DNA of 64,000 nt from Amycolatopsis sacchari (lineage in GTDB: Bacteria; Actinomycetota; Actinomycetes; Mycobacteriales; Pseudonocardiaceae): NCBI RefSeq assembly GCF_900114035.1, contig NZ_FORP01000010.1:62001-126000 (forward strand). Direction: 5' to 3'. The translations under genes were made by a program, and so were the position numbers. Below are positions 50,925-60,995 of the stretch, in pieces. Positions within the stretch are counted from its first letter, which is position 1; the number at the start of each line of letters is the position of its first letter. Under the pieces are notes generated by a model, which was not told where the DNA came from, did not search any database, and saw nothing but the letters and a program-made list of their open reading frames with translations.

Positions 50925-52019
50925 CTCCCGCAGCCACTTGAGCACCTCCTCCGTGTGCTCGCCGAGCTCCGGCGGTGGCAGCCGGTACTCGGGCGGCGTC
51001 GCGGACAACCCGATCGGATTGCGCACGGTGCCGCCGGGCGCGCGTGGCGCCAGCCCGAGCCGCTCGGCCAGCGCGAACGCCTCGCCGAGGTCGTTGACCG
51101 GACCACACGGCACGCCGAGCGGGGTCAGCAGCTCGAACCACTCGTCGGCGGTCCGGGTCCGCAGCCGCGCGCTGAGCAGGTCGGCCAGTTCGTCCACGTG
51201 CGCGACCCGGTCGGCGTTCGTGGCGAACCGCTCGTCGGGCTCCAGTTCGAGCGCGGCGGCGAGCGCCTCGAACTGGCGGTCGTTGCCCACGGCGAGCGCG
51301 ATCGGGCGGTCCGCGGCCGGGTAGACCTCGTACGGCGCGATCGACGGGTGCCGGTTGCCCTTCGGTTCCGGCACCATTCCCGCCATCAGGTGGTTCGCGC
51401 TCTGGTTGACCATGCTCGACAGCAGCGTGCTGAGCAGGTCCACCTCGATGAGCTGCCCTTCGCCGGTGGTGTCCCGGTGCCGAAGCGCGGCGAGGATGCC
51501 GAGGCCGGCGTGCAGCCCGGTGAGCACGTCCACCAGCGCGACGCCCACCTTCGTCGGCTCGCCGGGGCCGGGACCGGTGACGCTCATCAGCCCGCCGACG
51601 GCCTGGACGAGCAGGTCGTAGCCGGGCAGGGCCGCTCCCGCGCCGCTGCCGAAACCCGAGATCGAGCAGTACACCAGCCCGGGGTTGTCCGTCCGCAGGC
51701 TTTCGTGGTCGAGCCCGAAGCGGGCCATCAGACCGGGCCGGAAGTTCTCGATCAGCACGTCGGCGCGTCGTGCCAGCTCCCGCGCGGCCGGGTCGGCGAG
51801 GTCCAGCACGACGGACCGCTTGTTGCGGTTGACCGAGCGGTAGTAGACGGCCTCACCGTCCGCGTACGGCGGACCCCACGCCCGCGTGTCGTCACCGGTA
51901 CCCGGCCGCTCCACCTTGATCACGTCGGCGCCGAGGTCGGCGAGCAGCATCGTCAGGTAGGGTGCGGCGAGCACCCGGCTGAAGTCGGCGACCAGCACGC
52001 CGGACAGAGGTCCACTCAC
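50910..52019 (-). CDS. CaiB/BaiF (class III) CoA-transferase
   Basis: 369 residues. The family start LSGVLVADFSRVLAAPYLTM with LADLGADVIKVERPGTGDDT is typical; VLDLADPAARELARRADVLI with ENFRPG and the motif VDVLTGLHAG with the catalytic aspartate follow. Such enzymes move CoA between acyl groups, for example formyl- or carnitine-CoA. No metabolic partner gene is adjacent; the copper island starts on the other side. Substrate unknown. Confidence 0.93.
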   Translation of the reverse strand: MSGPLSGVLVADFSRVLAAPYLTMLLADLGADVIKVERPGTGDDTRAWGPPYADGEAVYYRSVNRNKRSVVLDLADPAARELARRADVLIENFRPGLMARFGLDHESLRTDNPGLVYCSISGFGSGAGAALPGYDLLVQAVGGLMSVTGPGPGEPTKVGVALVDVLTGLHAGLGILAALRHRDTTGEGQLIEVDLLSTLLSSMVNQSANHLMAGMVPEPKGNRHPSIAPYEVYPAADRPIALAVGNDRQFEALAAALELEPDERFATNADRVAHVDELADLLSARLRTRTADEWFELLTPLGVPCGPVNDLGEAFALAERLGLAPRAPGGTVRNPIGLSATPPEYRLPPPELGEHTEEVLKWLRESPGR

Positions 52020-52061
52020 CGCTCCCTTCTACCTCACGGCTGGCCCGCATCTCGGACCTGT

Positions 52062-52080
52062 GATACCCCTGCTAGGTATG
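52062..52080. promoter_or_regulatory. CsoR-type operator over permease start
   Basis: GATACCCCTGCTAGGTATG, with inverted ATACC/GGTAT arms, overlaps the ATG at 52078. It matches, in one orientation or the other, the sites at 55616 and 56754, sharing TACCC and GTAT arms with 19-base spacing. Confidence 0.65.
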
Positions 52081-53226
52081 AAGGCGATCGGCGAGGCACT
52101 CGCGCTCGCGGGCTCCATGGCGTGGGAGGTCCTGTGGGCCCTCGTCCTGGGGTTCGCCCTGTCCGCCGTCGTGCAGGCGGTCGTGCGCAAGTCGACGATC
52201 GTGCGCCTCCTCGGCGACGACCGCCCCCGGACGCTGGCGGTGTCCGCCGGGCTCGGCGCGGCGTCGTCGTCCTGTTCGTACGCGGCGGTGGCCCTCGCGC
52301 GGTCGCTGTTCCGGAAGGGCGCGAACTTCACGGCGGCGATGACCTTCGAGATCGCTTCCACCAACCTCGTCGTCGAGCTGGGCATCCTGCTGGCGTTGCT
52401 GCTGGGCTGGCAGTTCACCGTCGCGGAGTTCGTCGGCGGCCCGCTGATGATCGTGTTCGTCGCACTGCTGTTCCGGCTGTTCGTACGGGAACGCTTGCTG
52501 CGCAAGGCCCGTGACCAAGCGGAGAAGGGCATCGCCGGTTCGATGGAAGGGCATGCGGCGATGGACATGTCCGTCAGCCGCGAGGGTTCGTTCTGGCGCA
52601 GGCTGCTCTCCCCGGAGGGGTTCACCTCGGTGTCGCACGTGTTCGTCATGGAATGGGCGGCGATCCTGCGCGACCTGGTGGTGGGCCTGCTGATCGCGGG
52701 CGCGATCGGGGCGTGGGTGCCCGAGTCGTTCTGGCAGGGCTTCTTCCTCACCGACCACCCGCTGGGCTCCGCGTTGTGGGGTCCCGTCATCGGCCCGGTC
52801 GTGGCGATCCTGAGCTTCGTGTGCTCGATCGGCAACGTCCCGCTCGCCGCGGTGTTGTGGAACGGGGGCATCAGCTTCGGCGGCGTCGTCGCGTTCCTGT
52901 TCGCGGACCTGCTGATCCTGCCGATCCTGAACATCTACCGGAAGTACTACGGCATGCGGATGGCGCTGACGGTGCTTGGCACGTTCTACGTCGCGATGGT
53001 CGCCGCCGGCTACCTCGTGGAGCTGCTGTTCGGTGTCACCGGGCTGACTCCGGAAGCCCGCGACGCGCAGGTCGTGGAAGCAGGGGTGACGTGGAACTAC
53101 ACGACGTGGCTGAACATCGCGTTCCTGGTGCTCGCCGCGGCACTGGTCAGCCGCTTCGTCCGCAGCGGCGGCTTGCCCATGCTGAGGATGATGGGTGGCG
53201 CCCCCGACCAGGAGCACCACCACTGA
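52078..53226 (+). CDS. YraQ/DUF318-type permease with His-rich C-terminus
   Basis: 382 residues from ATG at 52078 (a GTG six codons upstream is possible). About eight hydrophobic segments; conserved SSSCSYAAVALARS and CSIGNVPLAAVLWNGGISFG carry cysteines in membrane segments, as in DUF318/ArsP-like permeases. The last residues are QEHHHH-like (three histidines), suggesting metal contact. A CsoR-type operator overlaps the start, so it is probably a copper-induced metal permease; the metal is inference. Immediately followed by the convergent copA gene. Confidence 0.8.
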   Translation: MKAIGEALALAGSMAWEVLWALVLGFALSAVVQAVVRKSTIVRLLGDDRPRTLAVSAGLGAASSSCSYAAVALARSLFRKGANFTAAMTFEIASTNLVVELGILLALLLGWQFTVAEFVGGPLMIVFVALLFRLFVRERLLRKARDQAEKGIAGSMEGHAAMDMSVSREGSFWRRLLSPEGFTSVSHVFVMEWAAILRDLVVGLLIAGAIGAWVPESFWQGFFLTDHPLGSALWGPVIGPVVAILSFVCSIGNVPLAAVLWNGGISFGGVVAFLFADLLILPILNIYRKYYGMRMALTVLGTFYVAMVAAGYLVELLFGVTGLTPEARDAQVVEAGVTWNYTTWLNIAFLVLAAALVSRFVRSGGLPMLRMMGGAPDQEHHH

Positions 53227-55401
<2,175 letters not shown>

Positions 55402-55402
55402 G

Positions 55403-55606
55403 TCAGGCGACCTGGTACCCGGCCTCGTCGACGGCGGCGCGGACCGCGGCGTCATCGAGCGGGCGCTCGCTGACGATGGTGAGCGCCCCGGTGGGCAGGT
55501 CGACGGCGACGGACTCGACGCCCTCGATCCTGCCGACCTCCTCGCTGACCGCCTTGACGCAGTGGGCGCAGGTCATCCCCGTGACGGTGTAGCTGGTCTC
55601 AGTCAT
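55403..55606 (-). CDS. copZ: Copper chaperone CopZ (heavy-metal-associated domain)
   Basis: 67 residues, single HMA domain. [11 protein letters not shown] puts Cys13 and Cys16 in the Cu(I)-binding loop; [20 protein letters not shown] and VDEAGYQVA complete the ferredoxin-like fold. It passes Cu(I) to CopA encoded one base downstream. A CsoR-type operator lies 10 bases upstream of ATG, so translation may be leaderless or from a very short leader. Confidence 0.93.
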   Translation of the reverse strand: MTETSYTVTGMTCAHCVKAVSEEVGRIEGVESVAVDLPTGALTIVSERPLDDAAVRAAVDEAGYQVA

Positions 55607-55615
55607 ACCGCCGAC

Positions 55616-55634
55616 TTTACCCCCTACCCGTATC
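55616..55634. promoter_or_regulatory. CsoR-type operator before copZ-copA
   Basis: TTTACCCCCTACCCGTATC on the plus strand, ten bases before copZ on the minus strand and 11 bases past the NicT-like stop. It lines up with the sites at 52062 and 56754 (as complement) over 19 bases, keeping TACCC and GTAT. Confidence 0.7.
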
Positions 55635-55644
55635 GGGGACACCT

Positions 55645-56700
55645 TCACTCGGTGGGCAGCGCCCAGCGCTCCTCGATCCGCCCGACGCGCCACACCAGCA
55701 CCGCGACGGCCCACGTCACCAGGAACAACCCGACTATCACGAAGCCCACGTAGTCGAGGTTCAGGTTGGCGATCGCCGCGAGCGGCCCCGTGGTGATGTC
55801 CAGCCGTTCGGCGAGCACGCTGATCAGCTCGATCACCCCGATCAGCAGGGCGACCACCACGGACAACGCGGTGACCGTGATGTTGTAGAAGATCTTGCGC
55901 ACCGGCTGCGCGAACGCCCAGTCGTAGGCGCGGTGCATGAACACCCCGTCCGCCGCGTCGAACAACGTCATCCCGGCCGCGAACAGCACCGGCAGCACGA
56001 GGATCGCGTACCACGGCAGGGAGAACGCGGCCGCTCCCCCGGCCAGCACCAGCAGGCCGACCTCGGTGGCGGTGTCGAACCCGAGCCCGAACAGCACGCC
56101 GACGGGGTAGATGTGCCACGGCTTGCGCACACCCGCCGTCGTGCGGCTCAGCACGCGGTTGAGCAGCCCGCGCTTGTTCAGCTGCTCCTCCAGCTGCGCC
56201 TCCGTGAACCTCCCCTCCCGCATGCCGCGGAACACCTTGAGGATCCCGGCGAGCACGACCAGGTTGACCAGCCCGAGCAGGCACAGGAACACGCCGGACA
56301 CCGACACCCCGATCACCCCGGTGATCTGGTGCAGCGTCGACGAATCGTCCTCGACCTGCCCGGCCAGCGCGCGCACGCCGAGCGACAACAGCAGGCACAG
56401 CCCGAAGACGATCGTCGAATGCCCGAGCGAGAACCAGAACCCCACGGTCAGCGGGCGCTGCCCGTCGGCGATCAGCTTCCGCGTGGTGTTGTCGATCGCC
56501 GCGATGTGGTCGGCGTCGAACGCGTGCCGCATGCCCAGGGTGAACGCGGTGACGCCGAGCCCGATGCCGAACACCTGCGCGTTCCCGATCTGGTAGTGCT
56601 CGGGCACGACGAACAGGGTCAGCACCCCCCAGCCCACCGCGTTGAGCACCACCACGAACACCGCCATGGCGGCCACGGCCGCCCAGTCGCGCCTGATCAC
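55645..56700 (-). CDS. HoxN/NixA (NiCoT) family nickel/cobalt-type transporter
   Basis: 351 residues from GTG at 56700; the frame extends upstream without a better start. The family signature RHAFDADHIAAIDN, with HX4DH, lies in the second helix; GLGFDTATEVGLL and AGMTLFDAADGV are further NiCoT motifs. About eight helices. It should import Ni(2+) or Co(2+). It lies between csoR and copZ, ends 38 bases before copZ and shares the upstream CsoR-type operator, so the metal may be different or the link regulatory only. Confidence 0.93.
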   Translation of the reverse strand: MIRRDWAAVAAMAVFVVVLNAVGWGVLTLFVVPEHYQIGNAQVFGIGLGVTAFTLGMRHAFDADHIAAIDNTTRKLIADGQRPLTVGFWFSLGHSTIVFGLCLLLSLGVRALAGQVEDDSSTLHQITGVIGVSVSGVFLCLLGLVNLVVLAGILKVFRGMREGRFTEAQLEEQLNKRGLLNRVLSRTTAGVRKPWHIYPVGVLFGLGFDTATEVGLLVLAGGAAAFSLPWYAILVLPVLFAAGMTLFDAADGVFMHRAYDWAFAQPVRKIFYNITVTALSVVVALLIGVIELISVLAERLDITTGPLAAIANLNLDYVGFVIVGLFLVTWAVAVLVWRVGRIEERWALPTE

Positions 56701-56753
56701 ACCTGACAGAGTAATCAGATGAACAGGTAGATCAGGTTTCAGTTCTGTCTCGG

Positions 56754-56772
56754 GATACGGGGAGCGGGTATC
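56754..56772. promoter_or_regulatory. CsoR-type operator between NicT-like gene and csoR
   Basis: GATACGGGGAGCGGGTATC, with perfect GATAC/GTATC arms, 37 bases before csoR and 54 bases before the NicT-like start. Its complement aligns with the other two sites. Confidence 0.75.
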
Positions 56773-56808
56773 ATCGAGCAGAAGCCGAGAACGAAGGTGG
56801 GCAGCGAA

Positions 56809-57090
56809 ATGGCGAGCTACAGCGGGGACAAGGACGCCTACCTCAAGCGGCTCCGCCGGATCGAAGGGCAGATCCGGGGGCTGCAGCGGATGGTCGAAGA
56901 GGACAAGTACTGCATCGACATCCTCACGCAGGTCTCGGCCGCGACCAAGGCGCTGCAGTCGTTCTCGCTCGAACTGCTCGACGAGCACCTCTCCAGCTGC
57001 GTGGTCGACGCGGCGAAGGCGGGCGGCCGGGAGGCCGAGATCAAGGTGCGCGAGGCATCGGACGCCATCGCGCGCCTCGTCAAGTCCTGA
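56809..57090 (+). CDS. csoR: Copper-sensing transcriptional repressor CsoR
   Basis: 93 residues from ATG at 56809 (a GTG at 56797 is in frame, but GAAGGTGG suits the ATG better). The Cu(I) ligand set is complete: Cys35 in DKYCIDIL, His60 and Cys64 in LLDEHLSSCV, spaced as in the mycobacterial protein. The N-terminal LKRLRRIEGQIRGLQRMVEE is the DNA-contacting helix. The C-H-C set argues for copper and against nickel/cobalt RcnR. It should repress its own, the NicT-like and the copZA promoters. Confidence 0.94.
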   Translation: MASYSGDKDAYLKRLRRIEGQIRGLQRMVEEDKYCIDILTQVSAATKALQSFSLELLDEHLSSCVVDAAKAGGREAEIKVREASDAIARLVKS

Positions 57091-57141
57091 AGAAGCCCCC
57101 AGCCCCAACCCGCCCCCCACTGTCACACCCCCTCCCTAGTA

Positions 57142-57157
57142 TCGAACCCATGTTCGA
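57142..57157. promoter_or_regulatory. Orphan LexA (SOS) box
   Basis: TCGAACCCATGTTCGA is a perfect match to the actinobacterial SOS box TCGAAC-N4-GTTCGA. It is preceded by CTAGTA, a possible -10 box, and contains an ATG opening MFEQPPRGG. It lies between the 3' ends of csoR and the DUF2188-like gene, so no complete gene follows it. Confidence 0.85.
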
Positions 57158-57176
57158 ACAACCACCCCGAGGGGGC

Positions 57177-57398
57177 TCATCCACCAGGCACCGGCGCACC
57201 CCGCCGGTAGACGCGCCTGCTCTCGATCGAACCGTCCCGCCGCTGGATCTGCAGCAGGCTGGGCCGGTCCCGCCGCGCCAGCCCGGCGGCGGCTCGCACC
57301 GCCTCGCGCTTGCGCCCGTGATGCGAGACGACCTGCCCCATCCGTCGCACGTCCCAGCTGCCCAGCAGGGGCGAAACCCAGTAGACGGTGCACTTCAT
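57177..57398 (-). CDS. DUF2188-like small protein
   Basis: 73 residues; ATG follows GGGGAGGA with eight bases between, a strong site. The C-terminal half reads KREAVRAAAGLARRDRPSLL then IQRRDGSIESRRVY, the helix plus strand pattern of DUF2188 proteins, in which a damaged-residue-rich short fold has a conserved R-DG-R end. Basic, no membrane segment. Divergent from the XRE gene. Family recognised by pattern only, function unknown. Confidence 0.7.
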   Translation of the reverse strand: MKCTVYWVSPLLGSWDVRRMGQVVSHHGRKREAVRAAAGLARRDRPSLLQIQRRDGSIESRRVYRRGAPVPGG

Positions 57399-57520
57399 GA
57401 CACAATTCCTCCCCCAGGAGAGTTGCAGAGGTGCAACAATGTTCCCGACAAGCAAAAGTGTCTCACACCCGCAACCCCGTTTCAACCGCGCAAGGATAGC
57501 CCACAAGAAGGAAGTCCAAG

Positions 57521-57892
57521 ATGCCCGGAAGGCTCGACGCACCCAGGTTGTACGCGGCGCTGGACGCGCAGCGGGAGGCCAGAGGCCTGTCGTGGCGCCA
57601 GCTCGCGGCCGAGGCCGGGGTGAGCCCGTCACTGGTCAGCAGGATGGGCAACGGGCACCGGCCGGACCTCGACGGGTTCATCGCGCTGGTGCAGTGGCTC
57701 GGGATGCCGGCGGAGACGTTCATGGTGTGGCCGGAGGGCGCGCGGGAGAAGCGGGCCAGGCCGTCACTGGAGGCTCAGCTGGCGCCACTGCTGCGCGCGG
57801 AGGAGGAGCTCAGCGAGGCCGACCAGCAGCACGTGCTGGACGTCGTCGGCATCACGTTGAGGCACATGAGGGCTCGCCACAAGGGAGGCTGA
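57521..57892 (+). CDS. XRE-family regulator paired with ImmA
   Basis: 123 residues. The HTH reads RGLSWRQLAAEAGVSPSLVS then RMGNGHRPDLDGFIALVQWL; a helical C-terminus follows with EADQQHVLDVVGITLRHM. ATG has AAGGAAG about nine bases upstream. Its stop is two bases before the ImmA-like gene GTG. Such XRE-ImmA pairs control phage, ICE and toxin operons, the metallopeptidase destroying the repressor. Here a target operon is not evident; the DUF2188-like gene is divergent. Confidence 0.88.
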   Translation: MPGRLDAPRLYAALDAQREARGLSWRQLAAEAGVSPSLVSRMGNGHRPDLDGFIALVQWLGMPAETFMVWPEGAREKRARPSLEAQLAPLLRAEEELSEADQQHVLDVVGITLRHMRARHKGG

Positions 57893-57894
57893 AA

Positions 57895-58488
57895 GTGGCA
57901 CTGCGGCGCGGTTTCAAGAAGGAGGCCAGGGCCATCACCCTGGAGGTGCGGCAGGAGCTGGGCATCGGGCTGCTCGACCCGCTGGACCCGTACGAGCTGG
58001 CGAAGCTGTACGGCGTCGAAACCTTCGACCTGACCAACCCGGTGCTGCCGCCGGAATCGGTGCGGTACCTGACGGAGGTGCGGCCGCACGTGTTCTCCGC
58101 GGCGCTCGTGCCGCTGCAGCCGAGCGGCGTGGTGATCATCGAGAACCACGTGCAGCCGTGGCGGCGGCGGCGCTCGACGATGGCGCACGAGATGGCGCAC
58201 GTGCTGCTGGAGCACCCGTTCGGCCCGATGCTGGCGGACGAGAACGGCTGCCGGTCGGCGGTGCGGTGGCTGGAGGAGGAGGCGGCGGAGCTGTCCGGCG
58301 AGCTGCTGGTGCCGACGGACGCCGCGCGGATCGCCGCGTTCCGCGGGTGGTCGGACCATTCGGTGGCGAACCGGTTCCAGGTGAGCACGGCGATGGCCCG
58401 GTGGCGGATGAACGTCACGGGCGCGCGCCGGGTCGCCTGCCGCTGGCGGGAGAGCGTCAGGAGGGAGGGACTCGCGGCGGCGCGGTGA
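57895..58488 (+). CDS. ImmA/IrrE family metallo-endopeptidase
   Basis: 197 residues from GTG, six bases after GGAGG and two bases after the regulator stop. The zinc-peptidase motif HEMAHVLLEH is perfect, with a downstream EEEAAELSGELLVP segment for the third ligand. The N-terminal helical part (DPYELAKLYGVETFDL) is typical of IrrE/ImmA. It should cut the adjacent XRE regulator upon a signal such as DNA damage. The open frame begins at 57388 but overlaps the regulator, so the GTG is used. Confidence 0.9.
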   Translation: MALRRGFKKEARAITLEVRQELGIGLLDPLDPYELAKLYGVETFDLTNPVLPPESVRYLTEVRPHVFSAALVPLQPSGVVIIENHVQPWRRRRSTMAHEMAHVLLEHPFGPMLADENGCRSAVRWLEEEAAELSGELLVPTDAARIAAFRGWSDHSVANRFQVSTAMARWRMNVTGARRVACRWRESVRREGLAAAR

Positions 58489-58569
58489 TCCACAGCGTTG
58501 CCCACACCTGGGGACAACTCGCCGTCCGTCCACAGGGGACAGAGTGGATCTCCTTGCGCGCCAGGGAGA

Positions 58570-59061
58570 TCACTCGCCCCCGCTGCCGAACAGCTCCTCG
58601 GCGGCCCGCGCCCGCAACCGCTCGAGCCGCGTGATCTGGCTGCGCCCGCCGGCGATCAGCTCGTCGAGCCGGTCGGCGTCGAGCCGCGCGTCGACGGCGG
58701 CGCGGACGCGGAGGGTGCGCCACCCGGCGACCTTGCCCTCGACACCGAGCCGCATCGCCTCGAGCTCGACGAGCCTGCTGAGCGGGGAGCGCCGCACCAC
58801 GCGCCCGTTGAGCTTGAGGCGGCCCACCTTCTCCGCGAGCCGGCCCGTCCACATCTCCACGCGCCGCACGGGCTCACCCAGCGCGGCCATGATCTCCAGC
58901 AAGGCGGCCCGGTCCTGCTCGATCTCCTCGGCGAGCCGCTCGAGCTTGCCGTTGCCGGCCCACTCGCCCTCGCTGCGGGCGAGCCGTCTGGCCAGGTCCA
59001 CCCCCGCCATCGCGCCGGCAAGGTGATCGTTGAGATAGATCCCGAGCAGCGTGCGAGTCAT
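58570..59061 (-). CDS. Helical hypothetical protein of widespread actinobacterial type
   Basis: 163 residues from MTRTLLGIYLNDHLAGAMAG. It is all helical, with LERLAEEIEQDRAALLEIM and a second part LSRLVELEAMRLGVEGKVAG. The layout of two helical hairpins recalls ferritin-like small proteins, but no metal ligand set (E-x6-Y or ExxH) is visible. Long frame extends upstream to 59379 over a region with no good start. I recall similar proteins in many actinomycetes but no function. Divergent from the HNH gene. Confidence 0.7.
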   Translation of the reverse strand: MTRTLLGIYLNDHLAGAMAGVDLARRLARSEGEWAGNGKLERLAEEIEQDRAALLEIMAALGEPVRRVEMWTGRLAEKVGRLKLNGRVVRRSPLSRLVELEAMRLGVEGKVAGWRTLRVRAAVDARLDADRLDELIAGGRSQITRLERLRARAAEELFGSGGE

Positions 59062-59182
59062 ACGCGAGGAAGTACCCATCCGCCAGGACCGCCAATCCCC
59101 GAGCCAGCAGTGCCGCGCCCACCCTAACCAGGCGAGATACCGGAGACCAGGGGTTTTCGGTAGTACGTGGTACAAGCGAGGG

Positions 59183-60073
59183 GTGAACCTTGCTGAGGAA
59201 CGGCGCCTGAGACAACGCGTCATGGATCTGCTGCAGGAAGCGGTCGAGGCTTCTCCCGACGGGAGCCTGACCCGCGACGAGCTCACGCGCTTCGAGGTGG
59301 ACGGGCAGCATCTGAGCCTGTTGGACCGCAACCGGGGCATCCGCAACCCGAAGGATCTGCTCGCCACCCTGTCGATCATGTCGTCGGACGTCAGCTCCTA
59401 CCAAGACGGCCCGCAGGAGAACGGGCTTTACAGCTACGCCTACCGATCGGGCACCGAGTTCGGCGACAACACCAAGCTCCGCCGGGCGTACGAACTCGAG
59501 TTGCCGATCATCTTCCTGGCGAAGATCACCACCGGCAGGTACGTCCCCGCCTTCCCCGCCTACGTCGTGGCCGACGAGCGGGCCATGCAGCGGTTCTACA
59601 TCTCGTTCGATCCGGACCTGCGGCTCGACGACACCAAGCAGGATCTGACGGACGCGGAGAAGCGGTATTCCCGGCGGGTGGCCCGACAGCGCCTGCACCA
59701 GCCCGCCTTCCGAGCCACCGTTCTGCGCGCGTACGAGACGCGGTGTGCCGCTTGCGACCTGCCCTACCGCAACCTGCTCGACGCGGCGCACATCATCGCG
59801 GACGGGGAGGACGACGGGGCGCCCGTGATCTCCAATGGTTTGAGCCTCTGCAAGCTCCACCACGCGGCGTACGACAACGAGCAACTCGGCATCTCGCCTG
59901 ACTACACCATCCACATCGCGCGGGTCGTGCTCGAAGACGAAGGCGGGCCGATGCTGCAGTACGGCCTGCAGAAGCTGCACGAGCAGCAGATCCGGCTGCC
60001 CCACTCCCGCAACGATCGCCCCGATCCCGACCGGCTCCAACGACGCTTCGAGCGCTTCCTCAAGTCCGGTTGA
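59183..60073 (+). CDS. HNH endonuclease with N-terminal SRA-like domain
   Basis: 296 residues from GTG at 59183; the frame opens at 59051 but upstream codons have no clear start. Residues about 60-130 (GIRNPKDLLATLSIMSSDVS and YELELPIIFLAKITTGRYV) are strand-rich and resemble the PUA/SRA-like reader parts of modification-dependent nucleases. The HNH core at about 186-235 has ETRCAACDLPYRNLLDAAHI, a SNGLSLCKLHHAAYD zinc/catalytic set. Together they suggest a restriction-type nuclease for modified DNA. SRA assignment is inference. Confidence 0.8.
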   Translation: MNLAEERRLRQRVMDLLQEAVEASPDGSLTRDELTRFEVDGQHLSLLDRNRGIRNPKDLLATLSIMSSDVSSYQDGPQENGLYSYAYRSGTEFGDNTKLRRAYELELPIIFLAKITTGRYVPAFPAYVVADERAMQRFYISFDPDLRLDDTKQDLTDAEKRYSRRVARQRLHQPAFRATVLRAYETRCAACDLPYRNLLDAAHIIADGEDDGAPVISNGLSLCKLHHAAYDNEQLGISPDYTIHIARVVLEDEGGPMLQYGLQKLHEQQIRLPHSRNDRPDPDRLQRRFERFLKSG

Positions 60074-60139
60074 TCTCCACCGATGAGTTCTCGGCCGTTC
60101 CCAGGTCCATACCTGCGAGAGTCGAAAGTGGAGGCGTGC

Positions 60140-60604
60140 ATGAGTGTCGAACCGGAGATCGTGGTCGCGGAGCCCGTGGTGACGGCGGTGATCCGTCGTG
60201 AGCTGCCACTCGCTGAGCTGTCGGGCTTCTTCGACAGCGCTTTCCAGGCGTTGCCCGCGACGATCGCCGCCCAGGGGATCGAGATCGCAGGGCCTGCGTT
60301 CGCGCTGTACCGGTCGTTCACGCCGGAGCGCGTGGATGTCGAGATCGGCTTTGCCACGGATCGGCCGGTCGAACCGAACGGAGAGGTGACACCGGGCAAG
60401 CTCCCGGGCGGCCGCATCGCTCGCCTGGTCCACGTCGGCGGCTACGACGGTCTGCCCGAATCGTGGCAGCGCCTCCACTCGTGGCTGGGCGCCCAGAAGC
60501 TGCGCCCCGGCTCGCTGTGGTGGGAGGTCTACGCGACGAAGCCCTCGCCGGAGATGGACCCGGCCGAACTCCGCACGGAGCTGTACCTGCCGCTGGAGGA
60601 CTGA
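60140..60604 (+). CDS. GyrI-like/AraC-effector-binding domain protein
   Basis: 154 residues; ATG has GGAGG seven bases upstream. The pattern VVTAVIRRELPLAEL, AFALYRSFTPERVDVEIGFA and GGRIARLVHVGGYDGLPESW matches stand-alone effector-binding domains that bind drugs or small ligands or inhibit gyrase. The fold is two repeats of strand-helix. It is the last gene before the tRNA pair and might be regulated with the HNH gene 66 bases upstream. Ligand unknown. Confidence 0.88.
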   Translation: MSVEPEIVVAEPVVTAVIRRELPLAELSGFFDSAFQALPATIAAQGIEIAGPAFALYRSFTPERVDVEIGFATDRPVEPNGEVTPGKLPGGRIARLVHVGGYDGLPESWQRLHSWLGAQKLRPGSLWWEVYATKPSPEMDPAELRTELYLPLED

Positions 60605-60736
60605 CGCCGGGCGGCCGAAGTCACCGACGCCAGCGCTCCACGTCGTGCCCCTCGGCAAGCCAGCGTCACGAGGCAAAGCTGGCGATAAGTTGGCAACCCC
60701 GCCGCAACCCCACCCCCACAGCAAGACCCCAGACAG

Positions 60737-60768
60737 CACGAGACCCCCTGTCACCAGGGGGTCTCGTG
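60737..60768. terminator. Strong nested hairpin between convergent transcripts
   Basis: A 14-bp perfect stem CACGAGACCCCCTG/CAGGGGGTCTCGTG with loop TCAC. An outer 8-bp arm pair AGCAAGAC (60720-60727)/GTCTTGCT (60769-60776) and an alternative AGACAGC (60731-60737)/GCTGTCT (60774-60780) compete. It probably ends the tRNA transcript from the right and the GyrI gene from the left. Confidence 0.85.
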
Positions 60769-60790
60769 GTCTTGCTGTCTCAACCAGACG

Positions 60791-60863
60791 CGCGCCCGAA
60801 GGGATTCGAACCCCTAACCTTCTGATCCGTAGTCAGATGCTCTATCCGTTGAGCTACGGGCGC
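60791..60863 (-). tRNA. tRNA-Arg(ACG)
   Basis: Acceptor arms GCGCCCG and CGGGCGC pair, anticodon arm CTGACTACGGATCAG gives ACG, T loop GGTTCGAATCC. Discriminator G, no CCA. Its wobble A34 is the substrate of the TadA encoded at 17.1 kb. Confidence 0.97.
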
Positions 60864-60905
60864 TTGTTCAGTTATTAACTTAGCATCCGGCGAACCGGCG
60901 CTGAG

Positions 60906-60995
60906 CGGAGGCTCCGGGATTTGAACCCGGGAGGGGGGGTTACCCCCAACCGCATTAGCAGTGCGGCGCCATAGACCAGACTAGGCGAAGCCTCC
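60906..60995 (-). tRNA. tRNA-Ser(GCT)
   Basis: Acceptor arms GGAGGCT and AGCCTCC pair, anticodon arm GCACTGCTAATGC gives GCT, very long variable arm, T loop GGTTCAAATCC. Discriminator G, no CCA. Cotranscribed with tRNA-Arg(ACG), 42 bases upstream of it. Confidence 0.97.

Noticed and set aside
57150..57623. Plus-strand ORF starting inside the SOS box
   Set aside because: After a few codons it is antisense to the DUF2188-like gene, Pro/Arg-rich and without any domain; more likely the residue of a lost gene.
60791..60863. Attachment site of an integrated element at tRNA-Arg
   Set aside because: No second copy of the tRNA 3' end was seen in the window and no integrase gene is present.
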